Origin: Eonycteris spelaea | Taxonomy: Eukaryota > Chordata > Mammalia > Chiroptera > Pteropodidae | Direction of reading: 5' to 3' | Length of the DNA stretch: 64,000 nt | Assembly (NCBI GenBank): GCA_003508835.1 | Contig: PUFA01000021.1 | Coordinates: 4,504,501-4,568,500, forward strand | Part shown: positions 29,505 through 41,000 of the stretch, piece by piece | How the letters are laid out: each line of letters begins with the position of its first letter | Position numbering within the stretch: position 1 is the stretch's first letter | Notes under the pieces: model-generated | What the model saw: only the letters and a program-made list of their open reading frames with translations | Told to the model about the DNA's origin: nothing | Database searches by the model: none | Translations under genes and position numbers: made by a program

Positions 29505-29665
29505 CGCCTTTAATAACAAAAATCCCCCCACCCCTGGCAACTGCTTGTTCCCTGTATCCAGGGGTCGGTCTCTGGTTTGTTTACTCATCTGTTGCGGTTT
29601 TTCAGACCCACATGTGAGTTCAGTCACGTGGTATTTGTCTTTCCCTGTATAAGGCACATTTCACA
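29505..29665 (-). repeat. L1 3' UTR fragment, reverse orientation
   Basis: CACCCCTGGCAACTGCTTGTT, then TTGTTTACTCATCTGTTGC and GTGGTATTTGTCTTTCCCTG correspond to the reverse strand of an L1 3' UTR. Confidence 0.7.
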
Positions 29666-30524
29666 GGCATTCTTACTCTGCTGAATGAAATTCAGGGACA
29701 AAGTTACCTGCGGCAAGCACCTGTGGGGGGTGCTGTCCACACCTCCAGCATGTCTGAGGAGCCCACAGGTCCCCCAGTGGCCTGTGTCCTCGCTCTTGGG
29801 AGGGTCTGTGCCCTTGCACCTGGGTTTCCAGGTGGTCGGTGCAGAACTGTGGTGACACTTGATCCAGGGGGCAGTGACACCAACAATGAGAGCCCAGGGC
29901 TATGACGCAGGGGAATGTCAGCACAGACCGGGGTAGCGGACAAGGTGTCAAGGGCCGCCTCGAAACGCTGTCCTCCCACCCCAAAAAGCCATTCCCATGA
30001 GCTCCTTGGCTTCAAACATGTCTGAGTCACTGTGTGTTCCAGAAAACCATCTATTGTTTATTCAAAAATAGGTTCCCTGAGGTACTGCAAACCCCAGCAT
30101 GACTCTAAGTCACTGAAAGCTCTGTGGGAAAGCCAGCCTGGCTTTGGGCAGGTGACAGTGGGGCTGTGTTCTGCAGTTGCACCAGTGACCTCACTGGTCC
30201 CCCACCCTGGGAAATTGGGCACCGGTGAGGGTGAGGCCCGGCGGGCCACCAGCACCTCGCCAAGGGCGCTGGAACCAGCGGCCCTGTTGACTGCCCGGGG
30301 AGGCCACAGCTGTGTGGTCCTGAGTGCCATCCCGCCCACCCCCCAACCCTGCCACAGGGATGGTCAAGCTGCACACCCCAACCCTCTCCACCAGTGGGCC
30401 AGCTGTGGGTGACAGGGCCCCACGCCCCCTTCCCCTCCTCTAACCCTCAAAGCAGCAGTGACCACAGTGACACTTTGCGGGGGGGGGGTCTTGCAGTGGT
30501 TTTAGGGCGCTGTTCTGGGAGGAA

Positions 30525-30690
30525 CTATGTCCCTTTACATGCAAAGCCCCAACCCGTAGGACCGCAGAGTGTCACTGAGTTTGGACACAGGGTCTTTAAT
30601 GAGGTAATCCAGCTAATCGAAGCCGCTGGGCTGGGCCCAACCCCACCCGACAGGCATCCGGTAAGAGCAATCAGGACTCCGCGTTAGGAC
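30525..30690 (+). repeat. Old interspersed repeat copy (family not named)
   Basis: GAACTATGTCCCTTTACATG, then CCCCAACCCGTAGGACC and GACACAGGGTCTTTAATGAGG follow a very common mammalian repeat (ttcatatgttgaagtcctaacccc ... atagggtctttgcagaggtaat). A related start is seen at 25583-25650 and another at 53280-53390. Confidence 0.6.
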
Positions 30691-30699
30691 ACAGTGTGA

Positions 30700-31230
30700 G
30701 ACACCACGTGCTCCCGGGCGAGCCGCGGCGGCTCACGAGCCCGGGCTGTCCCTCCGTCGGCTGGCTCAGTCCTGCGGACCCCATGACAGAGGGCGATGGC
30801 TCTGATTCCGAGGCGGTGGCCCGCGGGAGGGAAGGGACTCTGGTGCGCGCGGACCAGAGCAGGTGCCTGCGGCGCTCACCCCAGAAGCCCGGCGCGGTCG
30901 TGTTCCTCTCGCCTCTGTCGCTAGGTGGCGCCCACGCTGCATTTTCTGCGAACCCACTAACTCACCCGGACCCGATTTTCCTAACGAATCTTGCGGGCGC
31001 CGAGGTGACGGGTCCCGGCGGCCACTGCGCGCCCCGCCCGAAGGCAGCCGGTGCGGTGCCGCGCGGGGCGGGCGCAAGAGCCACAGCCCTGCTCTCGCGA
31101 GCCCGCTTACTCCTTACGATTAGGGGGAAAGAAGGACGACCACGACGGGTCTCGGCCCCCCACCCGGGTTGGCACCGCGCTGGTGGCCGCCCCTGGGGCA
31201 GGGATGTGGTGATGTCCCATAAAAGTGCGG
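30700..31230. other. Orphan CpG-rich block with CTCF-like site
   Basis: About 530 bp with dense CpG (CGCGGCGG, GGGGCGGGCGC, CTCGCGAG) and no recognised gene start. It contains a CTCF-like core at 30918-30931. It lies about 6.6 kb before the CLPTM1L promoter. Confidence 0.55.
30918..30931 (+). promoter_or_regulatory. Candidate CTCF site (SLC6A3-CLPTM1L interval)
   Basis: TCGCTAGGTGGCGC agrees with the CTCF core CCASYAGRKGGCRS at 12 of 14 positions. It is placed in a CpG-rich block between a neuron-restricted gene and a broadly expressed gene. Confidence 0.5.
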
Positions 31231-31269
31231 GTGCCTTGACCGCTGGAGTCAACGCCACCACATCCGAGT

Positions 31270-31510
31270 CTGTCCCAAAGATACGCTGTCAAAATATATG
31301 AGAAAGTGCAACATTCGAGGTGATGCTTTAAAGCCCTGGTTTTAATAGCTAAAGCCTGGAAACAACCTGAATGTCCATCTGTATAAAGACGGTTGAAGAA
31401 ACGGAGGTACCCCCACAAAACCGAAAAATGTGCGCTGCAGAAAGATCCAAGGACCATCGTTGTTTACCATATGGTGTTTTTTAGGATAAAAAAAAAAAAA
31501 CCCTCAGTGA
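31270..31510 (+). repeat. L1 3' end fragment
   Basis: GCCTGGAAACAACCTGAATG followed by TCCATCTGTATAAAGACGG, and an A-rich end near 31489-31500, match the 3' end of an old L1 in sense orientation. Confidence 0.75.
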
Positions 31511-31739
31511 AACACCTAGAGTTGAAATATGTAACATCTGAAATGAAAACGTGCACTGGGCGGGGGGCTTAACTGCCATTGGAAAGTGCAGAAAAGTATC
31601 CGTGAACTTCAACACGTTGCATCAGAAAGTGTTCAGACCTGAGCACCGAGCGACATCAGCCTGTGGAACACGAATACAACTAGAGCCCAAGAAGAGGAGG
31701 CAGAAAAATATATTTGAAGAAATATTGCGGCAGCGTTTT

Positions 31740-33600
31740 CAACGCTGACTGAAGTCACACATTGAATAAGTTCCACAAGCCTCGAGCAGGACAAGCGAGG
31801 GGAGCCACGCTGCACACACCTGCAGCAAGCTGCCGGGAACGACCGGTGTTTAAAAACATCCGAACAGCAGCCGAAGAGGTAGACACACCGCAGATGGAGA
31901 ATCAAACATGGGGAGAGCTGCTCGCTTTGCATCGGAAACAGTGCCAGCCGGAGGCAGCGAAACAATATGCTTTAACACGCTGGAAGAAAAAAAATACCCA
32001 TCGAACTAGGATGCTATAATTAGTGAAAATATGAAAGCAAATTAACATTTTCATTCAAGCAAGGTTGACAGAATTCACCACCCGGTAGCCTACGTAACAG
32101 GAAATGCTAAAGGAAGTAATTGAGATTAAGAATTAAAAACCAGCTAGAAGCCAGGATACAAACAAAGGAGCCAAGAGCAGATAAATATATGTATAGGTAG
32201 AAAATATATCTTTGCTCATTTTAAGTTCATTTAAAAGATAACAGACTGTTTAAAGCGAAAATAGCATACGGAGCTGACGGCACTCTAGAAGGGAAACGTA
32301 GGATCTGAAGAAGGAAGAGAAAAGCAGAAATGAGATTGTATTTGTTAACGCCATCGCCACCTGCGTGAGAGGCGATGTGCTTTGCAGGCAGACTGGGTTA
32401 GGGCGAAGCTGCAGGAAGACCCCTAAAAACAGAGAAGTCCCAGCCGAGAGGCCAACAAAGGCACTACATTTAAATCCCTAAAAATACAAAAATAATAAGA
32501 ACAAAGAAGGCATAAAAATAGGAAAAAGAACAAAGAATTAATGGGACCAATAGAAAACATATTGATAATTATGCTACGTTTAAATGATGTGACACCCTCA
32601 TTAAATGGTAGATTGTCAGCCAGAATTTAAAAAGGAAGAACTCCATACTGCCTCCAAGAAACGCGCTTCAAACGTAAGGTCACAGCGAGGCTAAAAGAAC
32701 AGAGAAGGACATGCCAGGGAAATACTGTGGAAAGGAAGCAGGAGTTCTGTTGCTGACAGCGAGCAGGCCTGAGCCCAGAGGCTATCGCCAGGGTAGAAGG
32801 CCAGTCCAGAATGACAGAAAGGTCAATTCTTCAAGAGGACATATCAGTCCTAAATTCGTATGCACCTGATACCAGAGCTTCAAAACAAATAAAGCAAAAC
32901 CCGACAGAAATGGAAAGAGAAGACAAAAAGCATTCATCATAACAGCGCGATCGAATTGAGTGTCATAAACAGTATGCATTTCCGCTCTTTGGTTGACGAT
33001 GTTAAGAATATAAGACAAGCCATACGTTGGCAGAAATATTCACAGTACATGTATCTAACAATACATTTACCTAACAAAATATTCACTTTCAGGAGATATG
33101 CAAATATAGAGAATGTCATGAACTCTCGCAACCTAACCATCTGAGAGTTAACAACCCAATTTTCTAAATGGGAAAAAGATTTGGAAAGAAAGTTCATAAA
33201 AAATGATGTATGAACAATCAATAAGACACAGAAATGCTCAACATTATTCGGAATCAGGAAAATGCCAATTAAAATGGCAGTGGGGTATCACTATACTCCT
33301 ACCACGAGGAATACGCTTTAAAAGGCAGAAAACACAAGTGTTGGTTTTAAAGCAACCAAAACTCTCAGAACTTGCAGGCAGCAAAGCAAAACGATCCGAC
33401 TATGCTGGAGAACTGTTCAGTAATTTCCTGTGTTAAACTCTTCTCGTATGACCCAGAAATTCTACCGCCAGGTAGTTAAGAAAGAGAAACAAAAAGACGT
33501 GACGGTGACAGACCTGCACTGCCCTGCTCGCACAGAGGTTGGGCAGTAGCCCAAACCGGGAGCGTCCCCAGCATCCGTCATCGCTGGGACGTTTGGAGCG
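31740..33600 (+). repeat. Old L1 (L1M-like), sense, internally deleted
   Basis: Successive L1 landmarks in order. First the stretch that normally reads gaaacaatgcaagccagaag (31935). Then AGGTTGACAGAATTCACCAC and GAAATGCTAAAGGAAG. Then the endonuclease-region text near 32550-32910. After a deletion come CCCAATTTTCTAAATGGG and ATGCTCAACATTATTCGG from the 3' part of ORF2, and GACCCAGAAATTCTACCG beyond. No frame is intact. Confidence 0.75.
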
Positions 33601-34800
33601 AGCTGTGCTGCGAGCAGGCAGGCCTCGCTTTGTCAAGCAGGGCTCGTGAGTGACCTCAGATCTCAAAGCCGTGTTGGTCCCAAGTCCCCAAATGTCACAG
33701 AGACTTGTAGCTGACCTTCTAGAAAGCCGTGCACGGCCTTCTTATAGTTCCAGAGGCACAAATAGCAGGCCCCCCGGGTTTGTTGACGGCTCTTGTCCCT
33801 GCTCGCCTATAAATATCTGTGTCTGGGACAGAATTCGACATGGATCAGAACTCAATCTGAGAGAGAGAGGAGAGGGGTACAAAGGTGCACCCCAGAGCTC
33901 CGGGGCTTTGCAGCCCCTCCTTGAGGCTGCACGCTGGCCTTCGGGTGCCAGTCCCCACTCTGCTGAAGCAGAGGCAGCTGGTCCTTGTTCCTTGCAGTCC
34001 CTGCTGCGTGGCCCGGGCTAGGCCAGTGAGGGCAAAGCCACACGGTGTAGAGCAGCCTGGGCCTGAAGGGGACGTGTGGCAGGAGCGCAGGGCATGAAGA
34101 CAGCTTGGGGACAAAAGATGGCCATGTGACACAAGCAGGGCCACTTTGCAAAGGGCTGGTAGGCCTGCCAAGCAGGGTGGATTTTACACTCAGTGTAACA
34201 GGAGTCAGCGAGGGGCTTCCGACAGGACAGATGTGCTCAGCAGCAACTGCACGGTGAAGGGCAGAGACCGGAGTCTACACACCGTGCCAAGGGCCGACCC
34301 CGACAGAGCCATGAGCAGACTCTACACAGGAGATAACTGAGCAGATGATGGAGTGAGGGACAGTCTCCGAGGGCCCCAGAGCTTCTGGCCCAGCCTGGGC
34401 CCCCACCCTGAAGGAACTGCCTCTCCTCTGAAAACCCTCGGCAGTTGATCGGTGCTTTACCAGCGCCTGCCGTTTCTATAAATGCCTAACAGTGTTTTTA
34501 GTATGTGTCAGAGACAGACAGAGGACAAGAGGCTATCCCGGAGAGTGGACCACGGGCAGGCAGCCCTGAGCTCTTTGATGAGACCGGAGAGCTCACACCG
34601 CCCCTGGGCTAACCGGGAAGAACATCCAGTGCCACCAAGCTCTGGAAAACAGGGACAAGTTCCCATCCTCCCTAGGCCTGTGCTGGCCCCTCCCTGCAGT
34701 GGGAGGGGGCTGACCAGAGACAGCGGTCGGGAGGCCCCTCACTGGCACTGGCCCCTTTAGTGGTGCTGAGGGGCCCTGGTCATTTTATTCCAGTAATTTG
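33601..34800. other. Intergenic stretch without recognised features
   Basis: Unique-looking sequence. No exon, RNA gene or mobile element recognised. Confidence 0.4.
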
Positions 34801-34806
34801 TACTTT

Positions 34807-34843
34807 CACCACCACCACCACCACCACCACCACCACCACCACC
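34807..34843 (+). repeat. (CAC)12 trinucleotide microsatellite
   Basis: Twelve perfect CAC/ACC repeats followed by a C-rich tail. The short poly-glycine frame on the minus strand is an artefact of the repeat. Confidence 0.97.
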
Positions 34844-35515
34844 TCCCCCCAACACCATGGTGTTTATGTTGAAAAAAACAATAGAAACTTCGAGAACTGG
34901 AGCGGGTCGCAGCTTGGGGTGCTCTGCTGAAGGAGACAAGGTCGTCCTTAGGTAGTTTTATTTACTTGAAGCAAGTAAAGGACAGAGGGACTCAGGTCCC
35001 AAGCTCTGTCTCCCCATTGGTTATGAGCTACTTGGTTAATTACATGTCAATTTCTTCTTTTGCAGCTGGCCACCTCTCTGGGTCAAGCTCATGCTGCCCC
35101 CGCAAAGTGTGCCACACTTCAGGATTCAGCAAGAATGGCATTTAGCAATGTGGCCAAAAAAAGACCACGTAAGAAACCTGACGAGCTCTGCGGAGGCCAC
35201 CTGGCGGGCCCTACAAACTCAGAGACCAAGTGTAAACACATAGGCGGTCTGCACATACCAAAGGTAGAGGCAGGCAGTCGCGTCCCAGGCCTGTGGCTTC
35301 TTGACAAAGGTCAACCTTTAAGTGAGCCTGTCCATTGTCTTTGTGCATCTGAAACGTCAGAGTAAGCTCCTTTTCCAGACCCCTCAGGGCACACTTCCCA
35401 CCAGAGACCCAGAATCCCTCCTGGTATCTTGTTCCCTGAATACCATTTCTGTACTGTAAATATTAACTATCCTGCACCCACCAGTGTAAAAGAAGTACAT
35501 GTCTCTCCACTGTGC

Positions 35516-36892
35516 TTTTTTTTAAAAAATAAAATTTATTTAGTTTCACGTATACAGTACATTGGTTAGATATCTACAATGTTCATAAAATGATCCCCCC
35601 AATTGCCCCCTCCCTCCCCTGGCCCTCTACCTAGCCATCGTATTAATGCTAACTGCGTTCCACCTGCCATGCTCCCCGTGCCCAACTATCAACTACTAAT
35701 TTTTACTTCTTTAATCCTTCACCCCATTCTCCCAGTCCCCCAACCACCCTCCCCTCTGTCCATCACCTAATAATTGTCCACTATATTCGGGAGTCTGTTT
35801 TTGGTTAGTTTGTTCTTTTTGTTCCTTAGATTCCGCATATAAGCAAAATCATATGGTATATATCTTTCTCAGTCTGACTTATTTCCTCAGTAAAGCAACC
35901 TCTAGGTACATCCATGTCATTGCAAATGGTACGATTTCATTTTTTTTTAATGACTGAGTAATATTCCATATTATATATGAACCACAGTTTCTTTATCCAA
36001 TTGTCTGTTGATGGGCACTTAGGTTGCTTCTATATCTTGCTACTGCAAACTGTGCTGCCATGAATATTGGAATGCATAGACCTATACAAATTATGTCTTT
36101 GGTTTTCTTTGGATAAATACCCAGTGCAATTGCTGGGTCAAAGGATATATCCATTTTCAATTTTTTGAAGATGCTCCCTACTGTTTTCCATAGCGGCTGT
36201 ACCAATTTGCAATCCCACCAAAAATGGGCAAGGGTTCCCCTCTCTCTGCATCCTCACCAACACTTGCTGTTTTGATTTATTGATGATAGCCCTTCTGACA
36301 GGTGTGAGGTGATGTCTCATTGTGAAGACAAAGGAGGTAAGAATATACAATGGGGTAAGTACAGTCTCTTCAATAAATGGTGTTGGAAAATTGGACAGAT
36401 ACATGCAAAAAAAAGAAGCTAGACCACCTTCTTACACCGCATACAAGAATAGACTCAAAATGGATTGCCGACTTAAACATAAGACTCGGAACCATAAAAC
36501 TTTTAGAAGAGAGCATAGGCAGTAAACTCTTTGATATTTCTAACAGGAAGGAATCTCTTTTCAGCTGTATCTCCTCAGGCGAGGGAAACAAAATTAAAAA
36601 ATAAACAAATGGGACTACATCAAACTAAAAGTTTTTGTAAAGCAAAGGAAACCATCAACAAAACAAAAAGACAACCTGTTTGTGAGAAGATATTCGCTAA
36701 TGATACATCTGATAAGGGGTTAATATCCACAATGTATCAGAAACTTATACAACTCAACAACAAAAAACAAACAATCCAATTAAAAAATGGGCAGAAGACC
36801 TGAACAGATACTTCGCAGAGGAAATCCGTAATGCTAACAGATATATGAAAAGATGCTCAAGGTCGCTAATCATCAGAGAAACGCAAATTAAA
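35516..36892 (-). mobile_element. 5'-truncated L1 with twin-priming 5' inversion
   Basis: The 3' part (36324 down to 35516, minus strand) contains the end of ORF2 and the 3' UTR and ends in an A-rich tail (T-run at 35516-35523 on +). The segment 36325-36892 is L1 ORF2 in the opposite, + orientation. Its last bases (AGAGAAACGCAAATTA) are exactly what should precede the first bases of the minus segment (CACAATGAGACATCACC), so the two halves are one element with its 5' part inverted. Likely target-site duplications are TCCACTGTGC (35506-35515) and TCCATTGTGC (36893-36902), one mismatch. Open frames of 75 and 90 codons (for example [19 protein letters not shown]) remain, so this is the youngest LINE copy in the window. 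Confidence 0.88.
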
Positions 36893-37329
36893 TCCATTGT
36901 GCCTTCTGATTCAATTTTGGAGTTTCCAGCTTTGCCTTCTGCCTCTGTCACCTACCACCAATGAAGTTCATGTAATTCCCCTCATGTTTTTGACACTAAA
37001 TGCCATTCTCCAAAGCGTTTTTTTCTCAATCTGTTGAAATTTTGCCTTCTGGCAACTGTCAGTCTGCCTCAAAAAAACTTGTAAAAATTCTCTGCAGGTT
37101 TGGGCATCGCTCACGCTGACGTTCCGCAGCACCCAGCCAGAGACCCTGGTCCCACCTAACCAAGCCACCACGAAACAGGCATTTCGTTGCGGTGACTCTT
37201 GTGGCTATTTTTCTCGTTAACTTTTATCCTGACTCATCCCAGACTTAGGGCAGGAAGGACACTACAGAATCTTTGTCCCCGCCATCCCGGTCCCAGATTA
37301 TTAATTGTTACTTGAGGGTCTAGGGCAGC

Positions 37330-37840
37330 AGCATGGCCGGTGCCCCGCTGTCCGGTGGGTCGGCTCGGTACCCCGCCCGCCGCGAGGACGATGCCCGCCA
37401 CCCACTCGGCGCACCCAGCTCCGCGCCCTCGGCGCCCCGCCTGATCCCACCATGGGAAACCAAGCGCGCGGATCTATCCGCACGCCGGGAGAACGGTGCG
37501 GACCGATGGCGTCACTGCCGCTGCACCGTGACGTGTGCGCGTGTGCGTACGAGCGCGCGGCGGCGGCGAGACTACGTTTCCCAGGTAGCCGCGCGGCACG
37601 TCCACTTCCGGCGGCGGCGGAGGACCCGGAAGCGGCGGCGGGCCGGCGAATCCCGCGGCGACAGGTCGGCGGCGGCGGCAAGAGTATGCGAGGTGGCCGG
37701 CGGCGCGCCGCGTTGGTTACCCCGCGGCAGCGGCAGCGGCAGCGCGCGGTGGCTCTTGCGTGAGCGGCAGGGCCGGAGCGTCCGGAAGGGCGCCGGGGAG
37801 CGGCGAGGGGCGCCGCGCTCGGCCAGAGGGCGGCAGCGCC
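37330..37840 (+). promoter_or_regulatory. CLPTM1L: CLPTM1L CpG-island promoter and 5' UTR
   Basis: A CpG island without a TATA box runs up to the CLPTM1L start codon and into exon 1. It contains ACTACGTTTCCCA at 37571-37583, an exact fit to the conserved promoter motif ACTAYRNNNCCCR (ZNF143/THAP11 type). It also holds two ETS/GABP-like sites (CACTTCCGG at 37603-37611 and CCGGAAGC at 37626-37633) and CRE-like TGACGTG near 37530. These motifs are typical of housekeeping promoters. Confidence 0.8.
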
Positions 37841-38002
37841 ATGTGGAGCGGCCGCAGCTCCTTCACCAGCCTGGTGGTGGGCGTGTTTGTGGTGTACGTG
37901 GTGCACACCTGCTGGGTTATGTACGGCATCGTCTACACTCGCCCGTGCGCCGGCGGCGGTAACTGCATCCAGCCCTACCTGGCGCGGAGGCCCAAGCTGC
38001 AG
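37841..38002 (+). CDS. CLPTM1L: CLPTM1L exon 1 (signal anchor)
   Basis: 54 codons from ATG to ...ARRPKLQ, donor GTGAAC. Includes the N-terminal hydrophobic helix at about residues 10-30. Human CSGDAN is CAGGGN here. Confidence 0.96.
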
Positions 38003-41000
38003 GTGAACGCCTGGTTGGGGCCCTTCTCGCCTGAGTGGGACCCGGGGCTGGGCAGGGGTGTGGGCACTCCCCACCGGAGCCTCCGGGCAGGGGGCTCTCC
38101 TATCCTGATCCATGGCTTCCCCTCCCCCAAATCGTGGTGGCCCTGGGCAGGCTTCAGGCACACCCCTTGTCACCCCATTACAAGGTCCCTAGAGTTGGTG
38201 TGCCCCTGCTCTGCTGATTCAGTCAGCTGCGCACCTTAGCAAGTTGTTCTTTTGAGGAAGACATGTCACGTACAACTGTCCTTTCAGGTGGGAGTTGAGA
38301 GGATGCTGTCCTCATCAGCAGCACCCCCCTCACCGTAGCCATGTGTGTGTTCTGGCAGGGGCCATGCCAACCTAATTTTCTTGACATTCTTTCCAGCTGA
38401 GCGTGTACACCACCACACGGTCCAGCCTTGGTGCTGAGAACAACGTGGATCTCGTCTTGAACGTGGAAGACTTTGATGTGGAGTCCAAGTTTGAAAGGTG
38501 TGGTTATGGGACAGGGTGCCAGTGATGCAGTGAATGTCACCAGATGTCTAGATCATTTCAGAGTTAGTGTTTGTACGGAACAAGGTTCTCTTAGAGAAGC
38601 CATATCACTTACTGTCTTGTGAACGGCGGAACATTTTAACTGGAGACCGGTGTGTGATACGTGAACAGTCAGGCTTTTGTTTTATCTGAAAGTACCGTAT
38701 GAGTTTGTCGTGTAGGAGGCAGCTGACACCAGCATCGGGTGCTGTGGAATGCACAGCAGCCGCGGGGAGTTTCTGAAGGAGTGGGTGTTGTAGTGGGAAT
38801 GACATGGAGATCTGGTTGTTGCTGCCGTGTCCCATAGCAAACGACCCATCTCTTTCTAGAGGAAGGAGTTTCACATCTAACTGTGGCTCTAGTGCTTAAG
38901 ATTTCAACAAGTGTAACTTTAAAAATGAGGTGCTTGTCAAGAGTCTGCCTTTTCCTTCTGCGTCATCTGGGAGGTATTGGCTATGACGGGAACGTGTAAT
39001 GTCATGCCGGAATGAACGCCCTCTAGCCAGCCTGCCCTGTCCGAGAGCAGCAGAGGTGGTGCAGCAGGCAGGGGACACACATGCTTTGGGTCAGCCTCTG
39101 CCTGCCTGTGACCTAGACGAATGACTGATCTTTCTGAGTCCTGAGGAATGGAGGCAGGAAATGCAGGCTTTTCAGAATGTTTTAAAAAATGTTCTGTAAT
39201 CTCCACACCTAGGACTCGTTAAGTAAAGTTATAGACAGGTGGGTTTCATTTTCAGTACTTCTAAGCTAAAATTAGTTGGTATGAAACAGTGTAACTCATA
39301 AAGATATCTGTGTTTATACATGGAATAAAAGCATGCATGTTTGAAATTGCAATTTGTCTTATTTCAGGACAGTTAATGTTTCTGTACCAAAGAAAACAAG
39401 AAATAACGGGACGTTGTACGCCTACATCTTCCTCCATCATGCTGGTGTTCTACCATGGCACGACGGGAAACAGGTGCACCTGGTGAGCCCTCTGACCACT
39501 TACATGGTCCCCAAGCCAGAGGAGGTCAACCTGCTCACTGGGGAGTCTGCTGCACAGGTGAGCATCAGCAGCAGGTTACCAGCCCAGCGAAGCTGTGCTG
39601 CTGCTGGAATTCACACTCATGTCCCCATATGTGCTGCCTGCGTCCAGGGCCAGAGTGACTGCTGGGATGCAAAGCAGTGTGATGTTGTTGGTGAACGTCT
39701 TTCAGCTGATTCATTTCTCTTAGGTTTGCAGACATTTTATGTCAAATCAGTGACGTGAAAATTAAGTCATCCACTGACATTCCTTACCCAGGTTTCTCCT
39801 CAGGCCCTGGGCCCTTTCAATCCCCGGGGAGCGTGGGTTCAGGGCAGCCCCTTTTCTGGAGCTCAGCTGCAGCCATCACTGGAGTCGAGGAACTCACACT
39901 GCACCATGTACAGGGCAGGTCCTGACTGTTCGTGCTGAGATACAGCTTCAGAGTGTTTAAAAGACACGTGTGCAGATTATGTCATGCACATCTGTGGAAA
40001 ACTGCATGTACCAAGAGATGCCGGGAATCTTACCAGTGACGGTTCAGAGCCCTGGGTGGAATTCTGGCACGTGCGCGTGGGGTGGGAGACGGGGTCAGTT
40101 ACAAGCAAGGCCGTGTCAGCAACGGCACTCCGTGCAGAGATGGCTGTCTGTGGTCAGGGCAGGTTTTGGAAACCTTGCCAGCCTGCTCTGACCTCTCCCA
40201 GTTTGCACTCACTGCTTGCTGTATGTCCTCGGGAGGACCCCTTATCTCCCGTTCCACGTGGACAGCGTGGCCCTGCCTTGTGGGGCCTTCCTAGGAGTTG
40301 GAAGTGGCAGGTGTGAAGGGTGTGGAGGGGTCTTTGGCATGTACAAATGCCAAGTAAATGCTAGCCATTACTATTCTCTGGGAGGCCATTTTTGGTAGAA
40401 ATCGTGACACGTCAGCGTGTCTTTAGGCAGGAGATAAACGAATGTGCTGTTCCCGGGATTACTGATTAGATCTGAGAGAGGGGTCTTCCAGCCAGTCGGT
40501 TCCTTCCCGACCTTTGTCAGTTGGGACAGGAGCCTAGCCCCTGCCTCCGGTTTGGGGGTCATCCGTTGTCCGCTGTCACCACGCTCACACAGCACTCAGC
40601 TCCAGCTTGCCTGCACCCCCGCCACTGTCCTGCAGACTCACCCGCCCACCTCGGGATCCTGGGAATGGGCCTGCTTCGGGGAGGGCCCAGGACGGGGGTC
40701 AGAGAGATCAGGAGCGCATGTTGCTTCTGCGGAGAAGGCACAAGGAGCGTGCGAGTCTGGGCCTGGCAGCCAGGCAAAGGCGCTGACTGGCCTGCTGCCA
40801 CGCTGTTTGCTCAGCCTCGCCTCTTCCTAACACGTTGCTCCTGTGGTTTAGCAGCAGATCGAAGCTGAGAGCAAGCCGACAAGCGCCCTGGACGAGCCCG
40901 TTTCCCACTGGAGACCCAGACTGACGCTGAACGTGATGGTGGACGACTTCGTCTTTGACGGGTCCTCACTGCCTGCCGACGTGCACCGGTACATGAAGAT

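Noticed and set aside
34757..34939. Poly-glycine minus-strand frame
   Set aside because: Direct translation of the (CAC)12 microsatellite.
36322..36803. Possible live L1 ORF2
   Set aside because: Only the 3' part of ORF2 is present, inverted and split from its 3' end. Frames are 75-90 codons long.
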